Shown: positions 35,229 through 47,120, counted from the first letter of the stretch. The stretch is DNA of 64,000 nucleotides from Heloderma charlesbogerti (GCA_026122225.1 JANEZZ010000978.1:496001-560000), one strand, 5' to 3'. The notes: generated from the sequence alone by a model not told the origin. Numbers and translations are program-made.

Positions 35229-35302
35229 TGTGTGCGTGCGTGCGTGCGTGTGAGGGAGGGAGGGAGGGAGGGAGGGAGGGAGGGAGGGAGGGAGGGAGGG
35301 AG
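35229..35302. repeat. (TGCG)n then (GGGA)n low-complexity tract
   Basis: GTGCG repeats at 35230-35251 run into a long GGGA array at 35252-35302. The GGGA array has many G-triplets on the + strand and could form G-quadruplexes. Confidence 0.95.
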
Positions 35303-36070
35303 AGGGACTGACTGGGCTTAGGGGCCAAAAGAACAACTGTCAGCTACAAGGACTGTGGCGTCTGCCTTTTGATTTAAAGAATAGATGTGTGTGGAGATCC
35401 CAGAATGGAACAACCCCAATGGCTGCTCCTTCTGTCCTAACTTGGATTCCTTATCCTGTGGAAACTGAATACAAGAGACAACAGATCTCCAAGCAGAATC
35501 CTTTCAGACTCTGGTTGAAAGAAGTCTTATCTGTTTTCCAGCCACCTTTCTCAAGGCTAACCACAATTTTAACACAATAATAAGTCAATTCTTGCTGAAT
35601 AATTAAATCAAGAACTTTCATAAGTATTGACTTAATGTGACAGCAAGTCTATAACAACCCTGGGTTTGCTTATGTAAACACAATCTCTTGTTCAGCTTAG
35701 TTAGCAGTTCAATGGGATAGAACCTTCCTTCAATTAAAATCAAATGATGCGTGCCTTTAATTCTTCCCTTCTCTTCTCAGGTAATAACAGCCTTTTGACA
35801 CAGGTGAGGGGATGCATGGGAGGGGAAGGGAACTTGTCTTCAGGTGCACTGAACCACAGTGAATTGCACATGGACTCTGTAGCAGTAGAGGAAGAACAAC
35901 CCAACACAGAGTTGGGATTTGGAACAGAAATCTTTGGGCAGCACAGCCCACCTGGCCCACCTCTGTGAAGTGCATTGGAGCTATGTGGGCTGCTCTTGCT
36001 GCTCCCATTCCTTTCAGTGATGCTTCCACAGGAGAAACCCCCCGCTCCACCAGTAGAGTGGATGACTTTC
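35303..36070. other. Non-coding, nothing recognised
   Basis: No exon or named repeat was recognised. Confidence 0.4.
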
Positions 36071-36316
36071 ATATATTGAGACAGACTGTTGGTGTGCATG
36101 GAATGGTGTCTAATAAGACAGACATCAACCATTCTGGGTGGGCTTTGCTTGCCCTCAGGTTCTGACCAGTAGCCACATTAGGGCCAAGAAGACATATATT
36201 GAGACAGACTGTTGGTGTGCATGGAATGGTGTCTAATAAGACAGACATCAACCATTCTGGGTGGGCTTTGCTTGCCCTCAGGTTCTGACCAGTAGCCACA
36301 TTAGGGCCAAGAAGAC
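36071..36316. repeat. Exact 123-bp tandem duplication (two copies)
   Basis: The block 36071-36193 (ATATATTGAGACAGACTG...GGGCCAAGAAGAC) is repeated at 36194-36316 with no difference I can see. Because 123 is a multiple of three, a 41-residue unit repeats in a minus-strand frame, which is a by-product and not evidence of a gene. Perfect identity implies a very recent duplication or an assembly artefact. Confidence 0.95.
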
Positions 36317-36890
36317 TTCTTCCCATAGAGGAGATGGTCTGTTAATCCTGATTTGGTCTACATCTTCTGCTGTAACATGAAATTTGGCTTATGTACTTGG
36401 AGATCCTTTTGAAGGGTACCTGCTTAGACAGCCCAGTTTGATCTTTGGGGATGGGGTGGTGAGTGGATAACTTTGGGATGGGAGTTGGGCTCTATGTTCC
36501 TCTGGCTTCTTGAAAAAAACCTGTCCTTCATGGTATATTTAGGCCAGATTCAAACTTGCCTGCAGACCACATGATTTATTTTCTCTTGGTTACACTGAAT
36601 TTGATGACTGGTGGGAATCAACACTATTGGAAAGCATCACCTCTGAGGGGGGCATGAAAGTTCTGTCTGTGATGATTTTTCTGTGATTCACAAAGTCCTC
36701 TCCCCTTGAGCACCCCCTCCCCACAGTATGGGGATCGGGAAATTGACTAAGCTGACAGGGCTGTTGTAAGGGTTGCAGGGATACTCACTAGTTCTACATA
36801 CGTGCCTAAGTATTATGACGCACTAGTAGGGAAAGAAGCAACTGCTTTAATCCAAGAAGGTAAATTTAGATTACAGTTCATGAGCAATGT
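36317..36890. other. Non-coding, nothing recognised
   Basis: No exon or named repeat was recognised. Confidence 0.4.
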
Positions 36891-37322
36891 GACCCAGTTC
36901 GCACATAAAAACAACTCACAGGTTGTTTAAATCATGAGTTGTCGGGGCAAGCATACTACCTCTTGTGTACTTGTCACTGCTGCTTTCAGTCAACAACCTA
37001 GGAATGCTCTGTTCCTGGGTTGTTACTGTGCTGTCTGAACCCGGAACTCTCGGTTGTTTATAGGTTAAACAAGCCAGAATTAACCCAATGATCACCCATG
37101 GTTTGTGGCTGAGCTAAATCTGAATTATTTAGCCCCTAAACAACCCAGAGTTTTGGTTCAGACATCACGACTACAGCCCAGGAACGCAGTGTTCCTGGGT
37201 TGTTGATTAAAAATGGAAGCAATGAACGCAATGAAGGAAATAGCACGCTTGCTCTCTACCTCTTGGCTCCAACAATTCCTAGGTTAAACAATCCAGGAAT
37301 TGTCATTTTGTGCAAACCAGGC
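36891..37322. mobile_element. MITE with GACCCAGTTCGCACA termini
   Basis: The left end GACCCAGTTCGCACATAAAA and the inverse of the right end, GGCCTGGTTTGCACAAAATG, align, and the similarity continues into ACAGGTTGTTTAA / CTGGATTGTTTAA. Internal palindromic CCCAGGAAC / GTTCCTGGG motifs repeat. Flanking CAATGTGA and CAATGACA match at 6 of 8 positions, consistent with an aged 8-bp duplication. It is non-coding and 432 bp long. Confidence 0.6.
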
Positions 37323-38269
37323 CAATGACAAGGTGCATATCAAGTTTTCTTGGACAAGCATCGGTTAGCGAGGAGGGAGGGTCAGCATATTTAGCGTTTG
37401 TCTGGCTCCTTGGGGTTGCATGATCTCTGTAACCCTTCCAAAAGCCCCATTCAACTGGTTAGTTTTCTGAACTGCATCTTGCCTGGATGGGGTGGGAGTG
37501 CAAGTTGCAGCTTGCCTGAGGTCACCTGCTGAATTCACAGTGGACGTGAGATTTGAACTGGAGATATCACCCCTCTGGTTGCTTCCAGCTGGACGGCTCC
37601 CAGCTCTGCCGATCAAACACATTGTGTAGCGATTCCATTTTCCCTCCTTAACAGATTTTCTGTGGTAAGAAAAAAGATGGAAGAAATGTTGGAAATACAC
37701 AGGAGGGTTCCATCTGCCCCACCCACTGAAATTCCATAAATGAGGCAGTGTACTTGTTCAATCCAAGCCTGATCTGCAAGCGCCTTCAGTGTTATCACCA
37801 GGCTATCATTAGCTCTCCGAATCAATGATCCACTGGATCCAGACTCTGGGGTTCTGTATGTGTCCCCTCAACAGGGATTCTCTTTCTATAATTTCTGAGG
37901 CTCCCAAAACTTCCATTTGAACAATTGGTTCGATTCCTTTCTTCCATAAAAAGAAGAAAGCTCACTTAAAGCCCCTTGTAGATTTTCTAGCTGCTTTTAT
38001 TGGTTGCAGTTTTAATTCTCCTTCTCTCTTTGGCTTGGGTTGTGAGAGAAAAAGGTGAATGCATCATTCATTTGCTGTGGAATGTTCCATAGGAACTCAT
38101 AAAAAGGGTGGATTTTGCACCTCAGGGTAAGAAGTGAGATTGCTACATTTTAATGTTTGCCTTCTCCAAATTTGGTCCAGTAAGTCAACAGGAATAAATA
38201 GATTTGGGCAAATCAATATTCATACATGGTTCATTTCCTACCCACTCTCTATTTTTAAGGCACCAGAAT
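37323..38269. other. Non-coding, nothing recognised
   Basis: No exon or named repeat was recognised. Confidence 0.4.
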
Positions 38270-39846
38270 CATGGGCTCTCTTCACACCTTGGTTTTTTTT
38301 AGCAGGATCGTTCTTCTTTAATCACTGGTTTTCATGGGAGCTTTAAACGGCAACGCTGCTCTCCTGCTGCTATCTCACAACTTCGCCTGCCTCTTCCCGT
38401 GTTATCTGAGGACAGGGAAAACCTGGCATTTTCTGTGCTTGCGATTGAAATTGTCATTTGCCCCCTGTGTATTTCCCCTTTAGCGCTTTGTCCCGCTTTG
38501 TGCTGGGGGGGTGTTGGTGTGCAGTGTTGAATAACATTGTCATGACAACAAATCGGTGGGAGGGTGAGGGCAGGCCACTGACCGCTTTCTGCATCTCCCC
38601 CATTTCACTACGGGCTCCGAGATCCCCTTGAACTGTAAAGTGGTTAACCATCCCAAATGCTTCCCTGAGGTCCCCCCGAGCACAGCAATGCTTACTTCTG
38701 AGTAAACTCATTGGCTGTAAGGCTTTCCTTTCCTGGGAGCAATTGCCATTGAAATCTGTGTGGCTTGCTTCTGAGTAGGCGTGCATAGGAGCGCACTGTA
38801 AGTCTACTTAGAGTAGCAGTCTTGAGGCCTCCCATCCCCTTCAGGCATGTGCTTGGAACACCCCCCCCCCCCGACTTCATGGGACTTTTCATGAGGGGAA
38901 GGCCATCCTCCGGAGCCCCTGACTGCCTGTTCTCTCTTTCGCTCGCCAGTGCAATGGGCTTTTTTCCTCCCAGGGGGATGGGGGAGACTCCCTTCTCAGC
39001 CACGCGGGAGGAAGGCTTGACAGTTAGGATTCAATGGGTATTAAAGGTGCCTTTTCTCCTCCCCAGAATAAATTCATCACGCAGAGCTTGGAATGGTCAT
39101 TTTTAATAGTTTCCTTCTGGGGTGTGAAGTTGTTTTGGATAAGGCAGTAATGCTGAGGTGGTTTCCCATAGTCCTCCCTCCCACCTAGCTGGCCACGATC
39201 TCTTCTCCTAGCCCACCTTGCAGGGTCGGTGGGAAGACAGAATAAGGGGGAAGGGCAACAACAGCGTGTGGGGCGGGAAGCAAGCCGGGTCTAATGAAGA
39301 AGGTGTCCCCCGTGAAGCGGTCGCCAAGGGCGGTGGGGCTGCTAGGGATGGCTTGGTGCACTGACTGTATACAAGTCCGTTTGTGGATTCCTTACTTCTG
39401 AAGCTGGGAACCCGGAAATCGGTATACCCTTCCAACTCAGTAGCGCAAGCAATGTGCTGCATTTAATTCCATCACACACTGACATATTTAGCAGAGAAGG
39501 ACTAGCAGCACTAGCAACCTCGGGGTAAGCCACCGAGAAGACTCGGAGGAAGGGGGGACGAGCTCCCATAGCCTGCTATCCCAGTCACTAGAAGGGCTTC
39601 TGACTTCCCTCCTCCTGTGGAAAACTGGAGGGACGGGCAGAGACATCAATCATGTTACAGGAACCAATGATCAGGGGAGGGGAGGCGGCATGGAGCCAGC
39701 AGCTAGGCCCAGCCATGAAAAGATATGATGTGGAGGGGGCTATGAGAGATCCCTGTACACAGGGCCAGTGTAAATCCTGGAAAGGATCTGGAATCAAAAG
39801 GACCGGTTTGTAGTGGGATAAAATGCCAGGTGTGAAGAGAGCCATG
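38270..39846. mobile_element. Candidate DNA transposon, TIR CATGGGCTCTCTTCACACC
   Basis: CATGGGCTCTCTTCACACC at 38270 faces the inverse of GGTGTGAAGAGAGCCATG at 39829-39846. The two ends differ by one missing G, and T-rich subterminal sequence follows both. The 1.58-kb interior has no transposase frame, holds a C homopolymer near 38862 and a dispersed repeat at 38690-38815. No matching flanking duplication was seen. The pairing of the two ends is strong but the element family is unknown. Confidence 0.5.
38690..38815. repeat. Interspersed repeat, CTTACTTCTGAGTAAAC type
   Basis: CTTACTTCTGAGTAAACTC, CATTGAAATCTGTGTGGCTT, GCTTCTGAGTAGGCGTGCAT and CTGTAAGTCTAC match the dispersed repeat at 19595-19690 in diverged form. 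It sits inside the element at 38270-39846. Confidence 0.5.
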
Positions 39847-40904
39847 GTCTCTAAAAGCCCCCACCCCCACAACAACAAAGACATTGGATGAAGTGAGCCA
39901 GGGTAGTGTCCATCAGAGAATTCAAAGATGCTTGCATGCTTCAGGCAGAAGCTTGTCTGGTTCACAGCCGATCAAATGCACATGCTGTAACATTGGCCAG
40001 TTCCACCAGTGTTAAAATGGGAAAGTTGAGGTGCCAGGTGGTGGATCCCTCCAGAAATCCAGATTCTAGAGATGGAATGGCCTTGGTTCCTGGGCCTGGA
40101 TTGGTTCAAGGACCACATTTAAATTGCATCTATGCAGTCAGGGAAGGAGGGAGGGAAGTCGAGTCAAGGAAAGTACTCCACACTGGACTGTTCCTGGAAG
40201 CTTCCCCCCAAAGTATCAGCAGTGCAGGTTAACACAGTCTAGGATAACTTTTGTGCAGCTTTTCATGTGTAAAGACCTAATGCTGACTATGTAATTAGGA
40301 TAAGCAACTTTTGTTTTCAGTAATTCTGGCGCCCCACAGCAGGTGCCTCTGAACACGTGCAAAGTGCTTTCTCCCTAATCAAGGGGCATTACATTTTGTT
40401 TTCAAAACCTCTTAGCATATGCAAAATACCTTTGCTGCCGAGGGAAAAAAGGCCCAAACTATGTTAAAGAACGTACAGAATTCCTTTCACTTTGTGAAAT
40501 ACACTTTTGAAGAACAGAGACAATCCTTCAGCCAGGGCTGGCCTTCCCATGACGCAGGGTGAAGCCCCAGCTTCAGGCGGCAGAACGGGAGGAGTGGTGA
40601 ACTGCTCCCCTCTCCCCCTCTGCCAGGAGAGCTGCAGCCTCCTCCCGCAGGTGCTCTGGAGAGCCCTGCCAGTCGCTCACCCACCGCAGCATTTGCCGCA
40701 ACAGGAGGGAGGGACTGGTGGGGCACTCTGGAGTAGTTCCTGCTCAGTGATTCCAGCAGGCACTCCAGAGAGCCCTGCCAGCCCTGCTCTCCCACTGCAG
40801 CAACTGTTGCAGCAACAGAGTGGCTGGCAGGGCTCTCCAGAGCAGCCACTCACCCTCTGGCCAAAGCAGAGGATGGGCAGCTAATCTCAGCCTCCCGCCT
40901 TGTG
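39847..40904. other. Non-coding, nothing recognised
   Basis: No exon or named repeat was recognised. The stretch 40540-40890 is GC-rich with internally repetitive CTCCAGAGAGCCCTGCCAG-like segments. Confidence 0.4.
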
Positions 40905-41031
40905 GCTGGTGTGGCTCTTCAGAGAGCTGGTGAGGCTGGGACACCACCTCCCACAATGTTTTGTTCGGTGGAAGGACCTCCTCGGAGCCAAGCATCTGGG
41001 CCTCACCAGCTCTCTGAAGAGCCACACCAGC
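40905..41031. repeat. Perfect 32-bp inverted repeat
   Basis: The left arm 40905-40936 (GCTGGTGTGGCTCTTCAGAG...) is an exact reverse complement of the right arm 41000-41031, with a 63-base spacer. Such a stem could form a stable hairpin in DNA or RNA. Identity of 32/32 indicates recent origin or maintenance. Confidence 0.95.
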
Positions 41032-44000
41032 TGCTTTTCACAGCTGCCACGACCCTTGAGAGAGCAGTGGCGGCAGCCATGGGAGGGGGACACGATGGGG
41101 GTGGGTGTTGCGGAGGCAGCATGTGCAGCCCCTCCTCAGGCTGCAGGAGCGCTCGTGCTCCCTGAACCTAGTGGTGCAGCCCGGTCCTGTTGGACCCTGG
41201 ACGTCCTGCTCTTCTGGAGGCCCCTTCAGGTATGACTTCAGCTGTGAGGCACACAACTAACATTTCTCTTCTCCACCCCACAGCCACCATTCTGTGCTTT
41301 ACAACTGCTTAGAAGAACAGTAAAACTGTTTGCCAACATCGATCTAAAAACAAAACACGTGCTCCCTCCGAGCTGGTGCAGTTTTGCATTTTAAACTCAA
41401 GCCACCTGCAGCTCCGGCGTGACTCCCGGCATGAAGTGGGGCTTGCTTCTGCTGCCCTGATGCACGCCTCACCTGCTGCTCTCTGGGCAATCATTTGGAT
41501 CCTGCTGGGCTGCAGGCCCTGGACTTTGGCCCCAGGCCCAGCCCTCGCGGCACCCCTGCCTGAACCTTGGATGCGGGGCTGCTCTTCAGGGCTCAACAGA
41601 GTGGCTCCGCTAGGACCACTGAATCCCGCCCCGTCGTTGCAGTTTCTTTGGCCTAAATTTGGAAGCAAGAGCTGCACTGCAATGGCCCTCTCCTCCTTGC
41701 CAACCAGCCCTAGTCGCCTCTTTCCTACCAGGTCCCATCCTTGCCCACAGTCATGCGTAGAGGCCTTGCCTGCCACTCCCACCTTCCAGAACGCTGCCCT
41801 CTCTTGATCTACAGAGCTGCCGAGTCAGTTGATGGGGCAGCCACTGCCTTGCAGGAGGGACACTGGCTCTCTCCACAAACTCCACCCATCTCCCGCCCAC
41901 AGTCACTGAGAGAGCGCACGATCCCTGCTAAAAGCCCTGGAAAGTTCACCCATTTTTACTACCCTGATTGTGCTGACAAGTTCTTAAACAGTAACTGATC
42001 GACATGGGGGTCTCTGCTGTGCAGCTCTTGCTTTTTTCTCCAGATCTCTTCCACCTTGATCCTTCTGCACTAGACTCACTCTTCCATTCTGTGATTGCAA
42101 TATCTAGTTGTCCTTTCTCGGTGTCGATGTACACATGCGAAGGCAGAGTCTCAAATCCAGGCAAATGTTGCATGCTCCTTTTATGCCAGGCCCAGGATGG
42201 TTTTACAAGATGAAGTGTTGTGTATTCCTGCTAGCTCTAGAAGATGACCACATCCTGGGGCGGAGGCCGGGGGCCCAACTGTTCCTGAACAATTTGTGCT
42301 CCTTGTTTGCCAATGAGACTTAAGCCAAGAATCCCCGTCGAGTCAAATGTATTTATCCAGAAGGAAAGTGCATTGATGTGATGAATTCATCAAAGAGGAA
42401 CAACTGGGAGGTTTAATGAAGCGGAGCCCTTTGAGGGGGTGGGGGCTCGTTTTCATCTGTTTTTATTTATACCCTTCTTGAAGTATTTCAGGACAGGAAC
42501 CCAATCAAGCCTTGGACTCATCTCCCCTGGATGTTCTCCCTCCCTCCTGTTTTCCAGAGCCCCAGCCAGATCTCTCTTCAACTTTGGAGGCTGGACAGGA
42601 CCACCTGCCTGCCCCCGGAGCAGTGTGTGGCAGCTTGGCCTGACTCCTGGGTGCCACTGCACCCAAGGACTTGGCCGCGAGGGTGCTCTCTATCAAGGCA
42701 TTTAAGACAGAAATCTGAGAAGCTGTGGGACTGATCCAGCCAGCCTTATTCCTGGCAGTTAAAATCTCATCCAATAACCGTGGATTCATTGTGCCGAATG
42801 GAAAGAGCGACATCTGGCTTGGATATTATGAAAAGATTACCAGCTGGCTTGTCATGTCTTGTGAAAGAAATAACATTTGCCTTGGAGGATGCTGCAAGCC
42901 AGCAGCAGGATAGTGACAAATTTCCATCTGAATTGGCAGTGAACATGCCGCTCTTCCTCTGGGCCATTGATGTGACTCTGACTCTGATCCTGGGCTTGGG
43001 GAGGTAGCAGAACTTTAGCATTTAGCTACCTGCCTGGTGGATACATTAGAGGGAGATGTAATATATAATAAATGTCCTGAGCTATATCGTATAATTCATA
43101 CCAGAGGATCCCACATTCCATCTGGAATATTGTTTATTTATTTCATGCATCCTTTAGTTGATGATGGCCTATGGCTTTAAACAAACAAATAAGAATTCAT
43201 AATTCAATCCACCTGCCTGTAGGAAGCTTGGCAAAACATCCTTGCTACAACTCAGGCCTGCGGGTGGAATAATAACCATACTTGGCATTTCTCTAGCCTA
43301 GTCAGAAGTGGGTGCTTAGCATGTTTCATGAACATGATCCTTGCAACCTTCTAAGGTAGACCACTATTACAATCTGATTCCTGCCTCCCTTCTGACTCGT
43401 ATCTTTCCTTTGGCTGGATTTGACCTTGCAGCTGCCTCTGCTTTCACCCAGGAAGGCATGCTGGAGCACCTAGTGAATCTGGAGAGTGCTGTCTCCCCTT
43501 TTAATATGCCAGGCAAATTTAATTTATGTATGGGGATGTGACTAATTCAAGAGCCACTAACTGGGTGAAGAATAGACCCCTGAGCCCATGGATCTGCTCT
43601 CCTTGTAGGCACCAACCCACTGCAACTAGAGCCCCACAGCTCCCCCTGTAGGTAGGCAGCCCTCCAGCACACCAACCTGCAACCCGTTGGTTGAGGTGTC
43701 TGAAGTTCTGGTGACAGAGATTGCCAGAGCTGCATTTCATCCTCTCTAGCCTCGTCGAGGCCTTCCTCCTCAGGACGCTTCACTCCAGAGCTCACACTTG
43801 GGTATTTCTGGCTCTCGACGCCGTTGCCAGCTTCATGACGTGGTCCAGCAGCTCCAGCAGCATTATGCAAAGTGGCATTCATGCAGCTGGCATTGTGCAT
43901 GTCTGTCCTGGCACCCTTGGTTTAGTTGCTGTTGCTTCTACTCCTTCCGCCATCCTGACTCCCCCCACTGCTGTTGCTTTGCATGCTCTTCGCTTTGCCT

Positions 44001-44160
44001 TCCTGCTTTTGGTCTTCTCAAAGACACCTGAGCGCCTTCCCATTGTGGGAAGCAGGAGGCAGGTTGGACCTGCCAGGCTCTGCTTCCGCTGCAGGGCTCT
44101 TGTGTCCTTTGGCTCTTGATGTGGCTGCCCACATGGCCCCCGCCACTGAACCCTTCCCTT
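41032..44160. other. Non-coding, nothing recognised
   Basis: About 3.1 kb with no supported exon, RNA gene or named repeat. Open frames on both strands were checked for known domains without success. Confidence 0.4.
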
Positions 44161-44982
44161 TCATAGAATCATAGAATAATAGGGTTGGAAGGGGCCTACA
44201 AGGCCATCGAGTCCAACCCCCTGCTCAGTGCAGGAATCCAAGTCAGAGCATCCCTGACAGATGGCTGTCCAGCCTCATCTTCAACGCCACCAGTGTGGGA
44301 GAGCCCACCACCTCCCTAGGTAATTGGCTCCATTGTTGTACTGCTCTAACACAGGAAGTTTTTCCTGATGTTCAGCCGGAATCTGGCTTCCTGTCACTTG
44401 AGCCCATTATTCCGTGTCCTGCACTCTGGGATGATCAAGAAGAGATCCTGGCATTCCTCTCTGTGACAATCTTTCAAGGACATGAAGAGCGCTGTCATGT
44501 CTCCCCTCAGTCTTCTCTTCTCAAGGCTAAACATGCCCAGTTCTTTCAGTCTCTCTTCATAGGGCCTTGTTTCCAGTCCCCTGATCATCTTGGTTGCCCT
44601 CCTCTGAACCCTCTCCAGTTTGTCTGCATCCTTCAAGTGTGGTGCCCAGAACTGGACACAGTAATCCAGATGAGGCCTAACCAGTGCTGAGTAGAGGGAA
44701 ACTAGTACTTCCCAGGATTTGGAAGCAATGCTTCTATTAATGCAGCCGAAAAGAGCATTTGCCTTTTTTGCAGCCACATCCCATTGTTGGCTCATATTCA
44801 GCTTGTGAACGACAACAATTCCAAGATACTTCTCGCTTGTAGTTTTGTTGAGCCACGTATCCCCCATCTTGTAACTGTGCATTTAGTTTCTTTTTCCTAG
44901 GTGCAGAACTTGGCATTTATCCCTATTAAATGTCATTCTGTTGTTTTCTGCCCAGTGCTCCAGTCTATTCAGATCACTTTCC
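44161..44982 (-). mobile_element. CR1 LINE copy D, reverse, 5'-truncated
   Basis: The + strand begins TCATAGAATCATAGAATAAT and continues AGGGTTGGAAGGGGCCTAC, the inverse of the CR1 terminus. On the minus strand a segment at 44882-44394 still reads [36 protein letters not shown] and [18 protein letters not shown]. It stops within the ORF2 region that follows the FADD box. It is a truncated insertion closely related to copies A-C. Confidence 0.93.
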
Positions 44983-46242
44983 CTGATGGCAGCAAAGACA
45001 CCCGCTTGGCCTTGTGGTTGGAGGGTGGCCACCCACGCAGACTCGGGGAGGGAAACAGACTTGCACTGCTCATGGTGGAAGGGGATGTTGTAGCTGCTTG
45101 CCCATCAGCTCAAAGTGCCCAAGGAGGAGGCCAGCAACAGCCCCACCTCCCTCTGATCCAGTAGCCAGGGACATACCTGATGCTCATCCTTAGCCGTGGT
45201 CCAGCAGAGCATTATGGCAGGAATGGGAGAGGAGTGCATGGCCCCTTGTCAGGTTGGCCACCTCTAGCTGGTCCCCTGCAAAACTGACCCAAGGCTGAAG
45301 GAAGGTGTATGTGTGTGTGTGTGTGGGGGGCACTTCCAAGGTGGTCTCTGGGTGACATCAGTGCCTTTCACGACTCAGCCTGTTCGGATATATGATTGAT
45401 CGCGAGGTCAATGCCTTTCAAAGCAAGGATCTCGGCAGATGCTGATAACTTGCCAGCTGTGGAAGTGACCTTGTCTCCATAATCCTCCAGTAGTGAGGTG
45501 ACCTGGGTTCATTCTGCTCTTCAGAGCTTCCCTTATTATCTGAACCCTTGAACTGCATCCAGCAGAAAATTTTCAGGGGCTGCATGTCTTTGGATGTTCA
45601 TTCAGACATAGCATCTCCATTTGAAGGGTGGGGGGTGGAAAAGGAAACCGTGGAGAGAGCAATGTTGGAACCAGACCTCCTTTTCCAACAAGGAGCCGAC
45701 TAGCTGGCTGCCTGCCTGCCTGTGCGTTGGCTTCTCTCCTGAGGACTGTCAGGGTTTCCAGGCTGCCTTGAGGAAGCAGGGCTGGGCCCACGAGAGCTGG
45801 GCTGGCTTTGGAAGGAGGCCGGCGTTTCCAGTTCACTTTGAGCTTCTTTGAACTTTCTCTGCGGCAGCAAAGTGAGTTCCCTCCCAAAGCGCCCTTGCTG
45901 ACAGCAGGGGCTCCTCATAAACAGGGAGGAAGGATGGAGCATGCAGAGGACAGGGTTCAGCTGGGCACCCCGCAAGCCTGTGAGGGCAGGCCTGGCCCTG
46001 CCAGGAGTTGTTGCTGAGGGCGCGGCCTGTCTCCACGAGTAGTTGGCGTGTCGTGTTTGAGCAGCAGCAAGGGAGTGGCGGACACCTGGCCTGCCTCCTT
46101 CGCTCCCCTGGCCCTGGCAGCATCTCGGACAGCATGTCTAGAGGTGGGGACACGTCATCTCTCTTATCCTGAGCTCCGGCTTCTTCTCAGGCCGCTGTCG
46201 GAATGGTAGAGCCAGCCAGACTCAGGCCTGCCAAAAGAACCG
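44983..46242. other. Non-coding, with (TG)n
   Basis: No exon was recognised. A short (TG)n followed by a G run lies at about 45309-45330. Confidence 0.4.
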
Positions 46243-46362
46243 CAGAAGAGCCCTGCAGCTGGATCAGGCCAAGGAGGGTCCTTCTAGATGAGCATCCTGT
46301 TTCCCACAGTGGCCAAAGCAGATTTCTCTGGGAAGCCTGCAAGTGGAGCCCAAAGCCCTCCT
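46243..46362 (-). mobile_element. CR1-type LINE 3' end, second lineage, reverse
   Basis: On the + strand AGAGCCCTGCAGCTGGATCA, GCATCCTGTTTCCCACAGTG and CTCTGGGAAGCCTGCAAG form the inverse of the 3' end of the CR1 lineage at 29.4 and 62.0 kb (which ends GGTCTGATCCAGCATAGCTC). It is a short, diverged remnant. Confidence 0.65.
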
Positions 46363-46648
46363 CTGCTCTGCATCATGTGAAGAGGGGGACGTCGATTGTC
46401 TGTTTCACGGGATAACCTGAGCTCTGTTTGGGTGTTCTTGGAACATATTATTTAAGCACATGAGGATGTGTTTAAACACACGTGCTCCAGCCCCACCCCT
46501 CTCCTTCATTGCTCTCATCACGCTGAACACGTAGAGGGTGTCTGTCTGAAGCAGAGCGCTTCCTCTGGGTGTGGATATCTCCCCACACAGCCCAGAATGC
46601 TGGATAATTCAGCACACTGAGTTCTAGGTTTATGACTGAGGGAGAAAA

Positions 46649-46752
46649 GTGTCTGTCCACTAGAAAGTGGACAGACACTTTCTAGTGTCTAATGTCTAGT
46701 GGACAGACACTGTCCACTAGAAAGTGGACAGACTACATGCACAGCATGTAGA
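46649..46752. repeat. Compound palindromes built on GTGTCTGTCCACT
   Basis: 46649-46678 is a perfect palindrome with 13-bp arms GTGTCTGTCCACT and a 4-base loop. Further copies of CTAGTGGACAGACAC and TGTCCACTAGAAAGTGGACA follow to about 46731. A separate palindrome, ACTACATGC-ACA-GCATGTAG, ends the block. Several alternative hairpins can form. Confidence 0.9.
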
Positions 46753-46956
46753 CTTTTTATAAACCTCAGCCATGGCCCTTCCAGACTTTTCCTTGTAAGG
46801 AAGGTGCTTGAAACCTCGGGATGGCTCGGTTGCCCTTGCCTGTACTTTTTCTAGCAATCCAATGCAACCTTTTTCAGATTGTGGCAACAGTTCAGTTCCT
46901 TGGTTCAAAAGCTGAGAGGCAGGAACATGGGGAGAAGGTTTTCTTCCTACTCCCTC

Positions 46957-47120
46957 CTTGGTAGAGCACCTGTTTTGCATGCAGAAGGTTCCTGGTTCAA
47001 CCCCCTTCTGACATCTCTGAAGGATTCTGAGTAGCTGGGGTGGGGAAAGACCTCTCCTGGAGGCCTTGGGCAATACTGAGCTAGATGGCCCCATAGTCTG
47101 GCTTGGTACAAGGTCACTTT
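46957..47120 (+). mobile_element. tRNA-derived SINE
   Basis: The head TTGGTAGAGCACCTGTTTTG-CATGCAGAAGG followed by CTGGTTCAACCCCC carries pol III A-box and B-box sequences at tRNA spacing with a TGC-type anticodon region. The body TGGGGAAAGACCTCTCCTGG, CAATACTGAGCTAGATGG and GTCTGGCTTGGTACAAGG is not tRNA-like. It is a common squamate SINE layout and matches 10683-10835. It is not a functional tRNA. Confidence 0.85.

Noticed and set aside
36069..36326. Minus-strand frame with a duplicated 41-residue unit
   Set aside because: The repetition is the DNA tandem duplication of 123 bp read in frame, and the sequence has no domain.
46957..47120. tRNA gene with TGC anticodon
   Set aside because: The tRNA-like head continues into a non-tRNA body and is repeated at 10683. 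It is a SINE.
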